Shown piece by piece: positions 42,395 through 51,955 of a stretch of DNA of 64,000 nucleotides (positions are counted from its first letter, which is position 1; every line of letters starts with the position of its first letter). This DNA is from an uncultured Pelagibacteraceae bacterium (GTDB taxonomy: Bacteria > Pseudomonadota > Alphaproteobacteria > Pelagibacterales > Pelagibacteraceae). A program made the translations under genes and the position numbers. The stretch spans positions 1 through 64,000 of the forward strand of contig CACGOM010000005.1 of NCBI GenBank assembly GCA_902574705.1, given 5' to 3'. The notes under the pieces are model-generated. The model ran no database searches. It was given only the letters and a program-made list of their open reading frames with translations, and was not told the origin of the DNA.

Positions 42395-43287
42395 AATCTC
42401 CAAAGACTATAGACTACTTTTTATTAACAACTTTAGCTTTAATTTGGGCCTCAGCTTTTTTTAATATTAAAATTGCAACTTATTCCTATGGACCAATTAC
42501 AATTGCATTTTTAAGAATATTATTTGGAGCAATACCAGTTGTAATTTTATGTTTAGCAAAAAATATAAAAATTGAAGCATTTTCAAAAGATTGGTTTTGG
42601 TATGCATCAATTGGAATTATAAATTTAGTTATACCTTTTTTCTTAATTGCTTATGGCGTTCAAAAAGTTCAAAGTAATCTCGCAGCAATACTTATGTCCT
42701 CAACACCTATTAGCGCTACAATATTAGCTCATTTTTTTGTAGATAAAGAAAAAATAAATTTATTTAAAATAATTGGAATATTTTCAGGTTTTTTAGGAAT
42801 AGTTTATTTATTTTCTGACAACTTATTAATTACAAATTCTAATTTTTTATATGCTTTGATGATTTTATTAGGTTCAACTTTTTATGTAATTGGTGGAATT
42901 TTAACTTTAAAGATAAGCCATAAGAAAAATGAAAACGTTACAGCTTCTATACTTATCTGGGGAACTTTAATTGTATGCCCAATTTCACTTTTTTTTGAAC
43001 AACCTTGGAACTTATCCCCTAGCTTAGACTCTACATTGGCATTAATTTATTTAGGAATCTTTCCGACAGGTGTTGCATGGCTATTAAGATTTACTATTTT
43101 GAAAAAAAATGGTTTAGTCTTTCAAGCTCAGGTGGCTTATCTAATTCCGATTTTTGGAGTAATACTTGGATATTTTATATTAAATGAACTAATAACCTCA
43201 AAAGTAATAATCTCTTTAGTTGCCGTTATTGTAGGTATTTATTTTGTAAAAAAATCGACAAATTCTAAAAATTTTTGGGGAAATTGA
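42391..43287 (+). CDS. EamA/DMT family transporter
   Basis: Ten predicted TM segments; LALIWASAFFNIKIA and EamA repeats. Confidence 0.88.
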   Translation: MKSPKTIDYFLLTTLALIWASAFFNIKIATYSYGPITIAFLRILFGAIPVVILCLAKNIKIEAFSKDWFWYASIGIINLVIPFFLIAYGVQKVQSNLAAILMSSTPISATILAHFFVDKEKINLFKIIGIFSGFLGIVYLFSDNLLITNSNFLYALMILLGSTFYVIGGILTLKISHKKNENVTASILIWGTLIVCPISLFFEQPWNLSPSLDSTLALIYLGIFPTGVAWLLRFTILKKNGLVFQAQVAYLIPIFGVILGYFILNELITSKVIISLVAVIVGIYFVKKSTNSKNFWGN

Positions 43288-44205
43288 TTACTTTAAAGAT
43301 GACAATGATTTAATGTGTTCAGGGCTTATGTTGCAACATCCTCCTAAAATATTTGCACCTTTATCTTTAATGTTTTTTGCAAAATTGTAAAAAATTTCAT
43401 TTGTTATCTCGTCTCTTTTACCTAATGTATCATTTGGATTTTTTCCTATCTCGTTAAATTTTGCAGTATTAAATTTATTAACAGGAAGTGGTTCTTCCAC
43501 CTTCCAGAGGTTTGCTTTAAATCCAAAGGGAATATTTAGATTGGACATTTCGTGTAAGGATTTTTCAATAATTTCTAGCGACACACAAGCTCCAATCAAA
43601 CCAATCCAATTATTTGACCTATATTTTTTAAGTATTTCTGTAATGCTTTCTCCAGATGCAACTTTTCCATTTTTTTTTAAATGCAACCCAACTAGTACTG
43701 GCATATTCATTTTTTCTGTGACTTCACACGCAGCCTCTATTTCTTTAGCACTACTAATTACATCTAAGTAAAAAAAATCGACATACGGTTTAATAATTTC
43801 TGCCTGTTCTTTAAAATCTTTTTTTATTGTATTAATGTCTCTTTCATCAATTACATAAGTGCCATTTTGCGGAGGAAGACTTCCAGCAACTAGTATATTT
43901 TTTTTTGAGATCTCTCTAGCTTTATTTGCAAGTTCACAAGCTTTTTGGTTAACATATTCAAATTTTTCTTCTACCTTATTTTCAATTAATCTTATTTTTT
44001 TACTACTAAAATTATTTGTTACAATCACATCTGCACCTGCATTTATAAAAGATACATGTACATCAATTAATAGTTGATGGAATTTCTCTTCAAGAAGTGC
44101 ACTTGCAGACCATAAAGTTCCTTTTGATATTAATCCTCTTGCAAGGAGCTCTTGACCCATTCCACCATCTAAAATTTTCGTTTTTTTAAAAAAATTCAAA
44201 TCCAT
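43288..44205 (-). CDS. homocysteine S-methyltransferase family protein
   Basis: ILDGGMGQELL, GADVIVTNNF, GACVS, C-terminal GGCCN zinc site. Confidence 0.88.
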   Translation of the reverse strand: MDLNFFKKTKILDGGMGQELLARGLISKGTLWSASALLEEKFHQLLIDVHVSFINAGADVIVTNNFSSKKIRLIENKVEEKFEYVNQKACELANKAREISKKNILVAGSLPPQNGTYVIDERDINTIKKDFKEQAEIIKPYVDFFYLDVISSAKEIEAACEVTEKMNMPVLVGLHLKKNGKVASGESITEILKKYRSNNWIGLIGACVSLEIIEKSLHEMSNLNIPFGFKANLWKVEEPLPVNKFNTAKFNEIGKNPNDTLGKRDEITNEIFYNFAKNIKDKGANILGGCCNISPEHIKSLSSLK

Positions 44206-44206
44206 T

Positions 44207-44950
44207 TCAAAAAATTTTTATACCCATTCTTACTGCTACAAATATAACTAAACAAGATGTAATTAATGCTAAAAATCTCGTAGGTAAAATTTTCAAGTTT
44301 AAATAATTTCCAAATTGCCCGCCTATCAAAACAAAAAATAATAAATACCAATAATCTAAAATATCATTAAGCACATATGATTTTGTTAATTGGCCTATAA
44401 TTCCTGCAAAAGAATTTATTAATATAAATAGAGATGAAGTTGTAACAATATGTTTTGGCAAGCCCGCTCTTAACAAAAACAATATTGGACTTAAAAATAT
44501 ACCCCCACCAATGCCAACGATCCCTGACAAAATACCAAGAATTGATCCAATGAATAATGAATATATGTATTTTACTTTTCTGTATTTATTTTTATTATCA
44601 TCATAAGATTTAAAATTAAACAATAGCAAAAAACCTGAAACAAGAAGTACCAAGAACAATAATATTTCAAAAATATCTTTTTCTATTTCTAAAGCTCCTC
44701 CAACAAAAGCCATAGGTACGGACCCAATCAAGTATGGTATCAACAGTTTTAGATTTAAGTTTCCTGCTCTTATGTAATTGAAAGAGTTTCCTGAAACTAC
44801 GACAATATTACATCCTAATGCTATAACGGGAAGGATATAATATGGAATTTCCCATATTAGCAATAAAGCAAGATATGTTGACCCTCCACCAAAACCAACA
44901 CTTGAATATAATATTGCTGTTACAAAAAATAAAATTGGTAATATAATCAT
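44207..44950 (-). CDS. TauE/SafE family sulfite exporter-like permease
   Basis: Multi-TM; GGGSTYLALLL and GIVGIGGGIFLSPIL motifs. Confidence 0.88.
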   Translation of the reverse strand: MIILPILFFVTAILYSSVGFGGGSTYLALLLIWEIPYYILPVIALGCNIVVVSGNSFNYIRAGNLNLKLLIPYLIGSVPMAFVGGALEIEKDIFEILLFLVLLVSGFLLLFNFKSYDDNKNKYRKVKYIYSLFIGSILGILSGIVGIGGGIFLSPILFLLRAGLPKHIVTTSSLFILINSFAGIIGQLTKSYVLNDILDYWYLLFFVLIGGQFGNYLNLKILPTRFLALITSCLVIFVAVRMGIKIF

Positions 44951-44959
44951 TTATAAATT

Positions 44960-45460
44960 ATGCATGTAAATATAGCACTTTTAACGGTTACTGATACCAG
45001 AACATTGGAAACAGATAAATCTGGAAATATTTTAGTTGAGAAAATTAAGAAAGCTAATCACAATTTAGTAGAACGAAAAATTTGCAAAGACAACAAAGAA
45101 GATATTAAGAATATACTGAAAGAATGGACCAGTAAAAAAAATTTAGATGTGATAATTACAACGGGTGGGACTGGTTTAACCGGAAGAGATATTACCCCAG
45201 AGGCATTGGACGAAATAGCAGATAAGCATATACCTGGATTTGGTGAAATTTTTAGATATTTTAGTTTAGAGACTGTAGGAACTTCATCAATTCAATCAAG
45301 AGCATGTGCGGTACTTTCAAATGGAAAATATATATTTGCATTACCAGGTTCATCTGGTGGAGTTACAGATGCATGGGATAAAATTTTGATATACCAATTA
45401 GACGTAAATCATAAACCATGTAATTTTGTTGAGTTGTTCCCCAGATTAAAAGAAAAATAA
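44960..45460 (+). CDS. moaB: molybdenum cofactor biosynthesis protein B
   Basis: LTVTDTRTLETDKSG, TTGGTGLTGRDITPEA, ALPGSSGGVTDAWDKIL. Confidence 0.95.
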   Translation: MHVNIALLTVTDTRTLETDKSGNILVEKIKKANHNLVERKICKDNKEDIKNILKEWTSKKNLDVIITTGGTGLTGRDITPEALDEIADKHIPGFGEIFRYFSLETVGTSSIQSRACAVLSNGKYIFALPGSSGGVTDAWDKILIYQLDVNHKPCNFVELFPRLKEK

Positions 45461-45461
45461 T

Positions 45462-46310
45462 TTACTTTCTTGTAGCAATAAAAACACCAGCCGAAGCAAT
45501 AATAAATCCACAAATATCTATAAAATTTAAACTTTCGTTTAGAAATATCCAAGCAATAAAAGCTGATGTGGCAGGTATAAGAAAAAAAATAGAAACAGTT
45601 TTGCTTGCTGAATTATGCTTAATTAAAAACATTAAAATTGTAAAAGCGCCAAAAGAAACTAATATAATTTGATGAGCCATTGCAATTGCAAATGTAGTAT
45701 TAAAATCTATAAATGCTTCAACAAAAAATATAATTATTAATAAATGAAATAGAAAACCTCCTATAGCTTGATACATATTATTTACTGGTAGAGAAATATT
45801 ATGACTTAATTTTTTTTGCCAAATAGTCGAACCAGTAATGGCAAATAAAGCAATAAAAGTAGCTACAACCCCTGAAATTGGAATATTTTCACCAACATCT
45901 AAACCTAGCACTAGCACTGCCCCGATAAATCCTAATAAAATACCTATCCACTCTTTCCAGCCTATTTTTTCATTTAATAATGGACCTGCTAAAATATTTG
46001 TTAAAATTGGTTGCAATGTAACTATAAGTGCTGCAATACCTGTTGGCATTCCTCTTGAAATTGAAAAAAAAACACCTCCTAGGTACAAACCATGAAATAA
46101 TACTCCAGTCAATAAAGACTGGATCATATTCTTTTTTGAAACAATAATATTTTTTTTACTAAAATATGAAAAAATAAAAAAACCTATTGCCACAATCAAA
46201 AATCTAAAGGCTAAGGCAGAGAAAGGTTCGCTATTATCTACTATCGGTTTAGTTGTAATAAATGCTGAAGACCAAAGTAAAATAAAAATAAATGGAAAAA
46301 GTTTAATCAT
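45462..46310 (-). CDS. EamA/DMT family transporter
   Basis: Multi-TM; ILLWSSAFITTKPIVD, EamA repeats. Confidence 0.88.
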   Translation of the reverse strand: MIKLFPFIFILLWSSAFITTKPIVDNSEPFSALAFRFLIVAIGFFIFSYFSKKNIIVSKKNMIQSLLTGVLFHGLYLGGVFFSISRGMPTGIAALIVTLQPILTNILAGPLLNEKIGWKEWIGILLGFIGAVLVLGLDVGENIPISGVVATFIALFAITGSTIWQKKLSHNISLPVNNMYQAIGGFLFHLLIIIFFVEAFIDFNTTFAIAMAHQIILVSFGAFTILMFLIKHNSASKTVSIFFLIPATSAFIAWIFLNESLNFIDICGFIIASAGVFIATRK

Positions 46311-46325
46311 TGAAAAGAAAAATAT

Positions 46326-46571
46326 TTATTTTTGATATTTTTCTTTCCATTCAGAATAAGGCATTCCATAAACATGTTCTCTTGCCTCTGGATCAGTTAT
46401 TTCTATCCCTTTTTTTTGAGCTTCTTCACGGTACCATTTAGATAAACAATTTCTGCAGAAACCGGCTAAATTCATCAAATCGATATTTTGAACATCCTTC
46501 CTCTCTCTTAAATGATTTATTAACCTTTCAAATGCTGCTGATTGTAATTCTTTTTTTGTATTTTCATCCAT
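46326..46571 (-). CDS. DUF1244 domain protein
   Basis: AFERLINHLRERKDVQNIDLMNLAGFCRNCLSKWYREEA..MPYSEWKEKYQ. Confidence 0.9.
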   Translation of the reverse strand: MDENTKKELQSAAFERLINHLRERKDVQNIDLMNLAGFCRNCLSKWYREEAQKKGIEITDPEAREHVYGMPYSEWKEKYQK

Positions 46572-46594
46572 AATATTTGGTATATGCTTATTCT

Positions 46595-47167
46595 ATGAAA
46601 TTATCAGGTTCATATCAAATTAATTTAGACAAACAAAAAGTATGGGAAGCTTTAAATGATCCTGAGATTTTAAAAAATTCAATCCCGGGATGCGATGACT
46701 TCATAAAGAATTCAGACACCAATTTTTCTGCTAAAGCAACCAATAAAATTGGACCTTTTAATGCATCTTTTACAGGTGAAATAGAGTTAAAAGAACTGAA
46801 TCCTCCAAATAGTTATAAAATAACTGGATCAGGAAATTCGCCAGTTGGTTTTGCGCAAGGAGAAGCAGATGTCAAACTAGAAGATAGCGATGGAGGAACA
46901 AAGTTAATTTATTCTGTTGATGCACAAGTTGGAGGAAAAATTGCTCAAGTTGGATCAAGATTGATTGATATGACAGCAAAAAAAATGGCTGATATTTTTT
47001 TTGGTAAATTTTCAGAACTGATTTCACGTGAAACTTCTGGAGTTGAAAAAGATGAATCCAAACCGGATGAAGAAAATAAAAAAACCCAAAGTGAAAAAAA
47101 ATATATTTACATTATTGCAGGAATGATTGTAGTTTCAGTGGGAATAGCATGGTTTTTCTTTAATTAA
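46595..47167 (+). CDS. coxG: CoxG/SRPBCC family carbon monoxide dehydrogenase subunit G-like
   Basis: MKLSGSYQINLDKQKVWEALNDPEILKNSIPGCDDF; C-terminal TM anchor; upstream of coxS. Confidence 0.88.
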   Translation: MKLSGSYQINLDKQKVWEALNDPEILKNSIPGCDDFIKNSDTNFSAKATNKIGPFNASFTGEIELKELNPPNSYKITGSGNSPVGFAQGEADVKLEDSDGGTKLIYSVDAQVGGKIAQVGSRLIDMTAKKMADIFFGKFSELISRETSGVEKDESKPDEENKKTQSEKKYIYIIAGMIVVSVGIAWFFFN

Positions 47168-47270
47168 TATTACTACTCTTAGTAGAATTTATTTTCATTA
47201 GTCAGTTGAACAATGAGCTTCTTAATGTTTAACTCAAATATAATTGTAATTAATTATGTAAAGGGGAAGC

Positions 47271-47732
47271 ATGAGAAAAGTTACACTAGAAATCAACGGT
47301 AAAACCGTTGTTAAAGAAGTTCATGATAATACTTTATTGTCTTCATTTTTAAGGGACCATTTAAATCTAACAGGCACACACATTGGATGCGACACTAGTC
47401 AATGCGGAGCGTGTGTAGTTCATGTAAATGGAAATTCATTAAAAAGTTGTACTGCCCTAGCAGCGGATATTGATGGATCAAAAGTAACCACAATAGAGGG
47501 ACTGGCAACAAATGGTAAAATGCATCCAATGCAAGAAGCATTTAAAAAGTTACACGGTTTACAATGTGGATTTTGTACGCCTGGCATGGTTATGAGTGCA
47601 GTGGATCTATTACAAAAAAATAAAAAACCTTCTGATACAGAAATAAGAGATTGGTTGGAAGGCAATATTTGTAGATGTACTGGATATCAAAATATCGTTG
47701 CAGCAGTAAAAGAAGCAGCAACAAAAATGTAA
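47271..47732 (+). CDS. coxS: CO dehydrogenase-like small (2Fe-2S) subunit
   Basis: [18 protein letters not shown] and [19 protein letters not shown]. Confidence 0.95.
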   Translation: MRKVTLEINGKTVVKEVHDNTLLSSFLRDHLNLTGTHIGCDTSQCGACVVHVNGNSLKSCTALAADIDGSKVTTIEGLATNGKMHPMQEAFKKLHGLQCGFCTPGMVMSAVDLLQKNKKPSDTEIRDWLEGNICRCTGYQNIVAAVKEAATKM

Positions 47733-47752
47733 TAATTTAGGAGGTTTTAACA

Positions 47753-50131
47753 ATGGCAAGTCTAGTTGGTTCACGAGTTGAGAGGAAAGAAGATAAAAGA
47801 TTTTTAACTGGAAAAGGAAGGTATACATCAGATATCAACCTTGCAAACCAAACATATGCTATTTTTGTAAGATCTCCACATGCAAGAGCTCAAATTAAAA
47901 AATTAGATATTTCAAAAGCACAAAAATCTTCGGGTGTTGTTAGTATTTTGACCGGATCTGAAATTGCTGAAGACAAAATTGGAGGTTTAATTGCTGGTTG
48001 GGCGATTAGAAGTGAGGATGGAACAGAAATGAAATGTCCCGCTAATCCACCATTAGCAAAAGATATTGTAAACTTTGTAGGTGACCCAGTTGCTGTTGTT
48101 ATAGCCGAAAGTTTAGAAGAGGCAAAAGTTGCTGCTGAAAAAGTTTCAGTAGATTACAAGGTTCTTAAAGCTGTCACAAGTACTGCAGATGCAATGAATG
48201 GAGATACGATTCATGAGGGCATAGATAAAAATTTATGTTTTGATTGGTTACTTGGCGATAGACAAAAAGTTAAAGAAGCCTTTGAAAAAGCAGATAAGGT
48301 AATTTCTATAGATATAATTAATAATAGATTAATTCCAAATGCAATGGAGCCTAGAGCTTGTCTTGCTGATTATAATTCAGCTTCAGAGGAAATAACTTTG
48401 TATACAACGAGTCAAAATCCACATTTGTCTAGGCTTATAATGTCTGCTTTTGGCAATGTTTCACCTGAACATAAATTGAGAGTAGTTGCTCCAGATGTTG
48501 GGGGAGGATTTGGATCAAAAATTAATGTCTATAATGAAGATATAGTTTGTAGCTGGGCAGCAAAAAAAATTAATAGAGCAATAAAATGGGTAGCTGAAAG
48601 ATCTGAATCTTTTTTAACTGATATACATGGAAGAGACCATGTTACTCATGCTGAGTTAGCTGTTACAAATGACGGTAAATTTTTAGGATTTAAAAATGAA
48701 ACAATTGCTAATTTAGGGGCATATGCAAGAGTTTTTGGAACAGTAACTCCTACATATTTGTTTGGACCTTGTGCGACAGGTGTTTATGAAATACCTGCTG
48801 CATACAGTAACGTTAAAGCTGTTTTTACAAATACAGCTCCTGTTGATGCCTACAGAGGTGCGGGAAGACCAGAAGCAACCTACACAATTGAAAGATTAGT
48901 TGAAAAAGCTTCAATGGAACTTGGAATAGATAAAACGGAATTAAGAATGAAAAATTTTCCAACAGCTTTTCCATTTAAACAAACATTAGTTCACACTGTA
49001 GACTCAGGTGATTATGTGGCTGGAATGGAAAAAGCTAAACAAATGGCAGATTACAATGGTTATGAAGCAAGAAGAAAAGAGTCAGAGTCCAAAGGAAAAC
49101 TTAGAGGAATTGGAGTTTCATCTTATTTTGAAGCATGTGGTATTGCACCATCAGCAGCAGTAATGTCTTTAGGTTGTGGTGTTGGGTTATGGGAATCTGC
49201 AGAGGTAAGATTTAATCCTACAGGCCAAGTAACTGTTTATACAGGATCACATAGTCATGGACAAAGTCATCAAACTACATTCGCTCAAATTGCAGCTGAC
49301 GAGTTAGGTGTACCTATAGAAAATATTGATATAGTTCACGGAGATACAGACAAGGGAACTTTTGGCATGGGAACTTATGGTTCTAGATCACTTACTGTAG
49401 GTGGTATAGCAATCGTAAATGCTTGCAAGAAAATTGTAGAAAAAGGAAAAAGAGTAACGGCAAAAATGTTAGAGTCAAGTCCAGATGATGTTGAATTTAA
49501 GGATGGAGAATTCATTGTTGCAAAATCGAATAAGAAAAAAACAATTGGTGAAATTGCTTTTGCTTGTTATCTCCCAGGTGTTAGAGATGAAATGAAATCT
49601 CCTTTACCTGAAGGTGAAGAACCAGGTTTAAAAGAAACTGCATTTTTTGATCCTTCAAATTTTTCTTTTCCAGCAGGAACTCATATTGCTGAAGTTGAAA
49701 TTGATCCAGAGACTGGTGAAGTTAAACTAGAAAAATATACCGCGTGTGATGATTTTGGAAGAATAATTAATCCGATGATAGTAGAGGGTCAAGTTCATGG
49801 TGGTTTAGCTCAAGGCATAGGTCAAGCTTTGTATGAAAATGCTGAATATGATGAAACAGGACAATTGATGACCGGTTCATATATGGATTATACGATGCCA
49901 AGAGCAGATAATTTTCCAGAATTTAATATTGGATACACTTGTACGCACGCAACTACAAATCCACTAGGTGTAAAAGGATGTGGTGAAGCAGGTGCAATAG
50001 CGGCACCTCCAACAGTTATGAATGCTGTAATAGACGCATTAGGTGGACAAGAAATTACAATGCCAGCTACAGCTGAAAAAGTTTGGAAAGCATGTAAAAA
50101 TCTAAAAAAACCAAATTCAAAAGCAGCATAG
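47753..50131 (+). CDS. coxL: form II CO dehydrogenase-like large molybdopterin subunit
   Basis: Xanthine oxidase family; AYRGAGRPEATY active-site loop (form II) rather than AYXCSFR. Confidence 0.93.
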   Translation: MASLVGSRVERKEDKRFLTGKGRYTSDINLANQTYAIFVRSPHARAQIKKLDISKAQKSSGVVSILTGSEIAEDKIGGLIAGWAIRSEDGTEMKCPANPPLAKDIVNFVGDPVAVVIAESLEEAKVAAEKVSVDYKVLKAVTSTADAMNGDTIHEGIDKNLCFDWLLGDRQKVKEAFEKADKVISIDIINNRLIPNAMEPRACLADYNSASEEITLYTTSQNPHLSRLIMSAFGNVSPEHKLRVVAPDVGGGFGSKINVYNEDIVCSWAAKKINRAIKWVAERSESFLTDIHGRDHVTHAELAVTNDGKFLGFKNETIANLGAYARVFGTVTPTYLFGPCATGVYEIPAAYSNVKAVFTNTAPVDAYRGAGRPEATYTIERLVEKASMELGIDKTELRMKNFPTAFPFKQTLVHTVDSGDYVAGMEKAKQMADYNGYEARRKESESKGKLRGIGVSSYFEACGIAPSAAVMSLGCGVGLWESAEVRFNPTGQVTVYTGSHSHGQSHQTTFAQIAADELGVPIENIDIVHGDTDKGTFGMGTYGSRSLTVGGIAIVNACKKIVEKGKRVTAKMLESSPDDVEFKDGEFIVAKSNKKKTIGEIAFACYLPGVRDEMKSPLPEGEEPGLKETAFFDPSNFSFPAGTHIAEVEIDPETGEVKLEKYTACDDFGRIINPMIVEGQVHGGLAQGIGQALYENAEYDETGQLMTGSYMDYTMPRADNFPEFNIGYTCTHATTNPLGVKGCGEAGAIAAPPTVMNAVIDALGGQEITMPATAEKVWKACKNLKKPNSKAA

Positions 50132-50138
50132 GAGGAAT

Positions 50139-50924
50139 ATGAAAAATTTTAATTATCACTCAGCAAAAGATATTAAGGAAGCATCAAAATTATCTTCATC
50201 AAACTCTGCTTTTTTAGCCGGAGGAATGACAACAATTCCCTCAATGAAGTTAGGATTAGCTTCTTATAAAGATTTAATTGATATTAAAAATATAAAAAAA
50301 CTTTCAGGAATTAAGGTTAGCAGTAAATCAGTCACAATAGGAGCAACCACTAAACATGTAGAGGTCGCTAACTCTAAGGAATTAAAAAAAACAATACCTT
50401 CTCTTGCAAGTTTAGCTGAAGGGATAGGTGACCCTCAAGTAAGAAATAGAGGAACAATAGGAGGCTCAATTGCAAATAATGATCCATCTGCCGATTATCC
50501 TTCTGCTTGTATAGCTTTGAATGCAACTATTCATACCAATGATAGAAAGATTGAGGCGTCAAAGTTTTTCAAAGGCATGTTTGAAACAGCTTTAAAAAAA
50601 GGTGAACTTATCGAAGCAATTGAGTTTCAAATACCAGAAAAATCTAGCTATCAAAAACATCCAAATCCTGCATCAAGATATGCGATAGTAGGGGTTTATG
50701 TGGCGAAGCACAAAAAAGATATTAATGTTGCGGTAACAGGTGCAAAACCTTGTGTTTACAATGATAAAGATTTATCAAAAGCACTTTCTAATAACTTCTC
50801 AACTTCAGCAATTCAAAATATGGAACTAGACAGTTCAGATATGAACTCGGATATTCATGCTTCAGCAGAATATAGGGCTAGTTTAGTTGTAACACAGGCT
50901 AAAAAAGCCGTTGATGCTTGTTAG
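50139..50924 (+). CDS. coxM: CO dehydrogenase-like medium FAD-binding subunit
   Basis: FLAGGMTTIPSMKLGL, GDPQVRNRGTIGGSIANNDPSADYP. Confidence 0.94.
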   Translation: MKNFNYHSAKDIKEASKLSSSNSAFLAGGMTTIPSMKLGLASYKDLIDIKNIKKLSGIKVSSKSVTIGATTKHVEVANSKELKKTIPSLASLAEGIGDPQVRNRGTIGGSIANNDPSADYPSACIALNATIHTNDRKIEASKFFKGMFETALKKGELIEAIEFQIPEKSSYQKHPNPASRYAIVGVYVAKHKKDINVAVTGAKPCVYNDKDLSKALSNNFSTSAIQNMELDSSDMNSDIHASAEYRASLVVTQAKKAVDAC

Positions 50925-50945
50925 ATAAGATTTATATTTTATCAG

Positions 50946-51275
50946 ATGCGAAATTCATTTGATGAAAAAATTTTAGATGAAGCTTATGATTGGATTAAAA
51001 CCAATCAAAAAGTAGTTTTAGCAACCGTAATCCAAACATGGGGATCTTCACCAAGACAAGTTGGTAGCAGGATGATAGTAAATGAAAAAGGAGACTTCTC
51101 AGGCTCTGTTTCAGGGGGATGTGTTGAAACAGCTGTAGTTAGAGAAAGTATAGATTTAATAAAAGAAAATAAACTTTGCAAAAAAATTGAATTTAAAGTT
51201 TCGAATGAAAGCGCATGGGAAGTAGGACTTGCCTGTGGCGGTGAGATCGCAGTTTATTTAGAACAAGTTAATTAA
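50946..51275 (+). CDS. XdhC/CoxI family N-terminal protein
   Basis: VVLATVIQTWGSSPRQVGSRMIVNEKGDFSGSVSGGCVE. Confidence 0.9.
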   Translation: MRNSFDEKILDEAYDWIKTNQKVVLATVIQTWGSSPRQVGSRMIVNEKGDFSGSVSGGCVETAVVRESIDLIKENKLCKKIEFKVSNESAWEVGLACGGEIAVYLEQVN

Positions 51276-51955
51276 TGAAAATTACTACTCTAGAACAAAT
51301 TATTAAAAATAAGTCATCCAAAACAGAATTTGCAATTGTTACAAATCTTCAAAACGGCGAGAGCCAAGTGTTTGAACCAGGAAAAAAATTGACTGGAGAA
51401 TTTGAAAATTTTAATAAACAAGTAGAAAATTTTTTTAATTCAAAAAAAAATGGAATAATTGAAAACTCTGAGATTTTTGTTGAGACATATGTTAGGCCAA
51501 TAAAAGTGATAATTATTGGAGCAGTTCATATAGCTCAATACTTGGTTGACTTTGCAAAAAGTTTAAATTTTGAAATTTTAATAATTGATCCAAGAGGTTA
51601 TTTTGCAACATCACAAAGATTCCCAGATTTAAAAATAATAAATAAGTGGCCAGACGAAGCTTTTAAAGAAATAGAGACTAATAAAACTACTGCTTTAATA
51701 GCTCTAACACATGATCCTAAAATTGATGATCCAGCATTACAATATGCTTTAAATAAAAAATTTTATTATGTTGGTGCCCTTGGCAGTAAAAAAACTCACG
51801 AGAACAGATGCCAAAGATTAAAAGAAGCAGGATTTACAGATGAACAAATTAATTCAATCTATGGACCTATTGGAATCAAATTGGGAGGGAAATCTGCACC
51901 AGAAATTGCACTATCGATTATTGCTCAATTAGTTTCAGAGACATATAATAAATAA
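51275..51955 (+). CDS. XdhC C-terminal (Rossmann) domain protein
   Basis: VIIIGAVHIAQYLVDFA, IIDPRGYFAT, ALTHDPKIDDPAL, VGALGSKKTHENR. Confidence 0.9.
   Translation: MKITTLEQIIKNKSSKTEFAIVTNLQNGESQVFEPGKKLTGEFENFNKQVENFFNSKKNGIIENSEIFVETYVRPIKVIIIGAVHIAQYLVDFAKSLNFEILIIDPRGYFATSQRFPDLKIINKWPDEAFKEIETNKTTALIALTHDPKIDDPALQYALNKKFYYVGALGSKKTHENRCQRLKEAGFTDEQINSIYGPIGIKLGGKSAPEIALSIIAQLVSETYNK

Noticed and set aside
44206-44260. SAM-V-like riboswitch upstream of the homocysteine S-methyltransferase
   Set aside because: The gene abuts the upstream permease gene (1-nt gap), leaving no leader.
47168-47185. Small hairpin CTACT-CTT-AGTAG after coxG
   Set aside because: Only 5 bp stem, weak in AT-rich DNA; not enough to call a terminator.
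50925-50945. GATAAGA/TTTTATC hairpin between coxM and the XdhC-family gene
   Set aside because: AT-rich stem with G-T pair, no U-tract; likely chance.
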